Source: Calvatia gigantea
Lineage: Eukaryota > Basidiomycota > Agaricomycetes > Agaricales > Lycoperdaceae
Direction of reading: 5' to 3'
Length of the DNA stretch: 64,000 nt
NCBI GenBank assembly: GCA_025093985.1
Contig: JACAAK010000001.1
Location: 930,001-994,000 of the forward strand
Made by a program: the position numbers and the translations under genes. Numbering within the stretch: the first letter of the stretch is position 1; the number at the start of each line of letters is the position of its first letter. A model generated the notes under the pieces. The model was not told the DNA's origin. It searched no databases and was given only the letters and a program-made list of their open reading frames with translations. This document shows positions 60,828 through 64,000 of the stretch, in pieces.

Positions 60828-63800
60828 GGACTACAAAAAAAAATAATGCGTTCTAATACAAGGTATGGCTGGAAGTCTACTAATGTACAACAATCACTGA
60901 TGCCAAATAAATAGGAGTCCTCGGGACTCAAGCTGCATTCCGCTCTCGAAGTTTCGCGAGCGCTCCTCGTCATGGAAAAGGCAGGGTGACGAGAAAATCA
61001 AATCTGCACCTGATGCGCATTGGCCACGAAATAGAGATAGGACGGAATTGCTCACCATATTTTGTACCGGCAATGTCGTCATTCACATTTTCGACTGGGT
61101 CTGCTGTTTTTTCCTTGCCTCGTACCGTCTTTTCACATCTGCATCCAGTCTGCGCCACCTTTCCTGGCTTTCCAGCGATTCCCGCTTCCACGCTTCTGCT
61201 ATTGCCTGTCCCGGAGACATGGATGTTGGTTTATGAGGAACTCGGGTACCTTGTGATGGAGGCGGATTGGAGGCCATCTGCCCATGAAATGGTGCATACG
61301 CTGAGAAAAGGAGCAAATTGAAAGTAGAGTTGGCGTACAACGCTGGGGAAGATTTCGTGTGTGATGGGAGGAAGAATCAGCTGTTCAATTTTATATCAAC
61401 ATCATTTCCGGTTGAAGGGTAAAGTTGAGATCCTCGAACCAGCACAGGAGCATGGACAGACGAATAAACCCAAGGACCTGCTGTTCTCACCCGCCGAACA
61501 GTCAGAACAAAGGGTATCCTAAATTGGGAAGGTTGAAAGGACGTACTCGACGGACGCGATCGGAACATGCCGTTTTTGGGTCAGACTTCGGGGCCTTGTG
61601 CAGCAAGTGCGGGCAACGAGGCAAAGTGAGGAATAGAATACGCGATGTAGAAGGGAGGGGAGGAGAGAATATCAGTCGTGGGTGGTAAGAATTGATTTAT
61701 ATATCTGGTACAATGCAGAACCAACGCGTCTGGGGCACTTGATGGATCAAAACGAAGCTGCATTCCCCGGGGCCTGGAATTTTGATCGTCATGGGATTGG
61801 ACAAACCTATAACTGCAATGCGATACCAGCATGGCGCGTTTTCATAGTAATGGCCCCTTTTCAGCGCAGCAGCGGTGCTGTTCTTCAGACGTCTCCGGAT
61901 CAGTTTAATATTACGGTAAATATCTGCGAAGATAAGGATTTCCGCGATCCTGTATAGGATGTGATGAGGGCGCAATGTTTAATGTTCTTGTTCCCAATGG
62001 GGCCTGTGAGGTCAGTGATCACTGACTGACCACTTTGTTAATAATTATGTCAAGATGAGTCCGATCCGGAGACATTTGACATTGAACATTCTTGCACATT
62101 GGGCAGGTTTGCTGTGAACCATTGACCAAGTGTAGTACTTAGTAGTTGCAAAGTTTTCGAAACATGGCTGAGTACTGTCCACTTTGTCCAAAATACATGC
62201 CGTAACCATGGTGGTCGAGCATACAAACATCTGTGTGTAAGCTCCGTGGTCGGAACATGTCAGGACGTCTGAGCAAACTCAAGGACTTGCTAACGCCGAT
62301 ACCACAACGTCAGGTAGATTGGCGGCGCGCTCGCGATCAAGACTGGGAGACGGAGCCGACTAATTATTCGAAATTTATCACCCGTCCGTTCTTAAAATCT
62401 TACTTTCGCTTTTTAGCCGAAGGGTTGTGAGAAACTGGTCTTCATGCCTATGTGCAATTTGCTTCTAGATTAACCCTTCCTTTTTGCCACTGGGACGTAC
62501 GACACCCACCATCTTAGTGCGAGTTTCTCGGACAGCCGTTGCGATTCTCCCGCCTTTAACATCGAACAAGAAAATTCCAAGCTTTAATAAGCTAGAATGC
62601 GGTTTTTCAGGGAGTGTTAAGACCGTTTCTGAACTAAATTCTGAAGTGTGGAATGTTTCTCCACGTTATTCTTGGCTTCTGGTGAGGTCTCCGGAAGCTG
62701 TGTCACTTTGTGTGTTACGGTCCGTAGGTTATCCGGACCAATCACGGAGGGCCGCCAGCAACTCATGAAGTTTAGGACTTAATAGACGAGGGGATACGTA
62801 CTGCCGCACCAGTGTATTTCATTGTTTTATCCTGATAAAGTAAAAAATGGAGACTACTTGACACATGAAAAGTATTATGACGCCAGACGGCGGCAAACAA
62901 GGTATGTCTTGTTTTCAGAGTGTTGGGCACAACCATTTAAAAGCTATCTTGAGCCATCTTGATTAGAATGGAGGTTTGGTTGTCGTGGTCACCAAGTTTC
63001 ATATGCGTATTATACAACTTTTATCACAAGGTCAACGACCTCGAATGTTTGAGGGCTAAAACAGCAAACTATGGCATTCCATTTTCGCGTATCGCGTATT
63101 CTTGCCTGGACGGGAACATGCGCCGGACTTCCGGTGTTCCTTAGGGTTCGTAGCCTGACAGCTCCTGAACTTGATCCTGGGCGCGTTATCACCAACATAA
63201 AGCAGATAAATCTCGGTGCAGGAGGGTATGTATAACCCACGACTTTCGTGAATTATGAAGACCACGAGGTGATACGGATGAGGGTAACAGGCAACCCCAC
63301 GCGGGAGTTCCAGGAAGCGGTATGTGATAGGCGAGCGGAGCGCCGAGCCTCTTCGTGCTTTCATATTACGACACGGTATTCGTTTATGCGTCTTGAATAA
63401 TGATGCATTGATGGCCAAGGGTGGATCATGTACCATGTTAGACGTCGAGCGGTATTTGACCACATGTTTATCTTGTTCATGTCCGGATAGCTTGAGGCTA
63501 TACGATGTTGTGTTTTTTTTTTCCTGTTCACATACCCATTCATTTGACAGCCAAAAACGTGGCATCGGTCTACAGTAGTGGCTGGTGATCTCCTCGGGTC
63601 CTTCCTGACAAGCCCAGGACCTCGCTTCGTGGGCGTTGAGAGGTTTGAGAACACACAGACCGCATGGTACACTTTAACCAGAACGCCTCAAGGCATATAT
63701 TCTGAGCCCCCGGCACGCCGCTTGCACGACCAGAACACGCATATTCGAAGCACGCCCAGGCACGCCAGATACTCCAAAAATTACCCTTAATCCAAATAAA

Positions 63801-64000
63801 GTCTAACAAACTCCGTGACATATATGCCCTAAAAATAAGAATATCGAATCCATCTTGAGGGTGATAAGTAGGTCTTGACGGCCGTCAAGGCGCATAATAC
63901 CGCTGAGTAAGCAGTAGATTGGGGACATGTTGAAGTCAATTCAAATGCACTGGGGATAATCTATGCGGTGATGATGCTGGATAGTAGTGATAACAGTGAT
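60828..64000. other. Gene-poor region to the window end
   Basis: About 3.2 kb. A minus-strand frame at 61083-61340 (83-85 residues; AWKRESLESQERWRRL and KRRYEARKKQQ) has protein-like charge and helix content and may be a small gene; the rest has no recognisable coding signal. The window ends without completing another gene. Confidence 0.4.
61083..61340 (-). CDS. Possible small helical protein, ~85 aa
   Basis: An open frame with an ATG at 61340 and an alternative in-frame ATG at MASNPPPSQG. The C-terminal half is rich in Arg, Lys and Glu with helical heptad spacing. No domain recognised; the final few codons could be spliced onto a further exon. Listed because its composition differs from the surrounding noise frames. 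Confidence 0.3.
   Translation of the reverse strand: MYANSTFNLLLFSAYAPFHGQMASNPPPSQGTRVPHKPTSMSPGQAIAEAWKRESLESQERWRRLDADVKRRYEARKKQQTQSKM

Overview
The window comes from a filamentous basidiomycete, most likely an agaricomycete mushroom. Genes lie on both strands, carry many introns of about 46-70 nt, and are typical of that group: an F-box/LRR protein, a WOPR (Gti1/Pac2) regulator, a CBM1-tailed carbohydrate esterase, a SWIRM-containing Ada2 and an Mdm31/32 protein. Nothing looks bacterial: no operons, CRISPR arrays, rRNA or recognisable tRNA. Gene models were built by reading splice sites and homologous protein segments by eye.

Layout. 1-1203: 3' end of a TRP-like channel gene. 2103-2961: isoprenylcysteine carboxyl methyltransferase. 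3518-3648: a foldback (MITE-like) element. 4257-5013: ATP synthase OSCP subunit. 5687-7279 (-): F-box/LRR protein. 9016-15154: large protein with a possible nucleotidyltransferase-like N-terminus and ankyrin repeats. 16776-19173: Ada2. 19516-22562: Tsr1. 23538-23832 (-): 82-aa protein. 24109-27527 (-): CLC chloride/proton exchanger. 27855-29497 (-): septin. 30185-31391: proline-rich hypothetical. 31630-34496: Mdm31/32. 34610-36373 (-): SAM methyltransferase. 36620-37814 (-): Bax-inhibitor-1 family. 42229-43232 (-): HAD phosphatase. 43605-44437: membrane-anchored CPYS glutaredoxin. 44613-45903 (-): CE1-type esterase with CBM1. 47467-48376: second glutaredoxin-fold protein lacking the active-site cysteine. 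52537-53686: WOPR regulator. 57522-58745 (-): mitochondrial carrier. 58943-60827: C2H2 zinc-finger protein. Gene-poor stretches lie at about 37.8-42.2, 48.4-52.5, 53.7-57.5 and 60.8-64.0 kb.

Most genes are housekeeping: mitochondria (OSCP, Mdm31/32, carrier), chromatin and ribosome assembly (Ada2, Tsr1), cytoskeleton (septin), ion and stress handling (CLC, Bax inhibitor, glutaredoxin). They do not form one pathway or a metabolite cluster.

The most notable signals are: (1) single-base frame breaks in otherwise well-conserved genes, including Tsr1, nearly all in the +1 direction; (2) several introns that only fit with GC-AG borders; (3) micro-exons of 10 and 11 nt, one of which encodes the glutaredoxin active-site Cys; (4) a glutaredoxin paralogue whose catalytic Cys is replaced by Ser; (5) a GG...DxD nucleotidyltransferase-like signature in front of the ankyrin repeats; (6) a foldback element with 55-bp arms.
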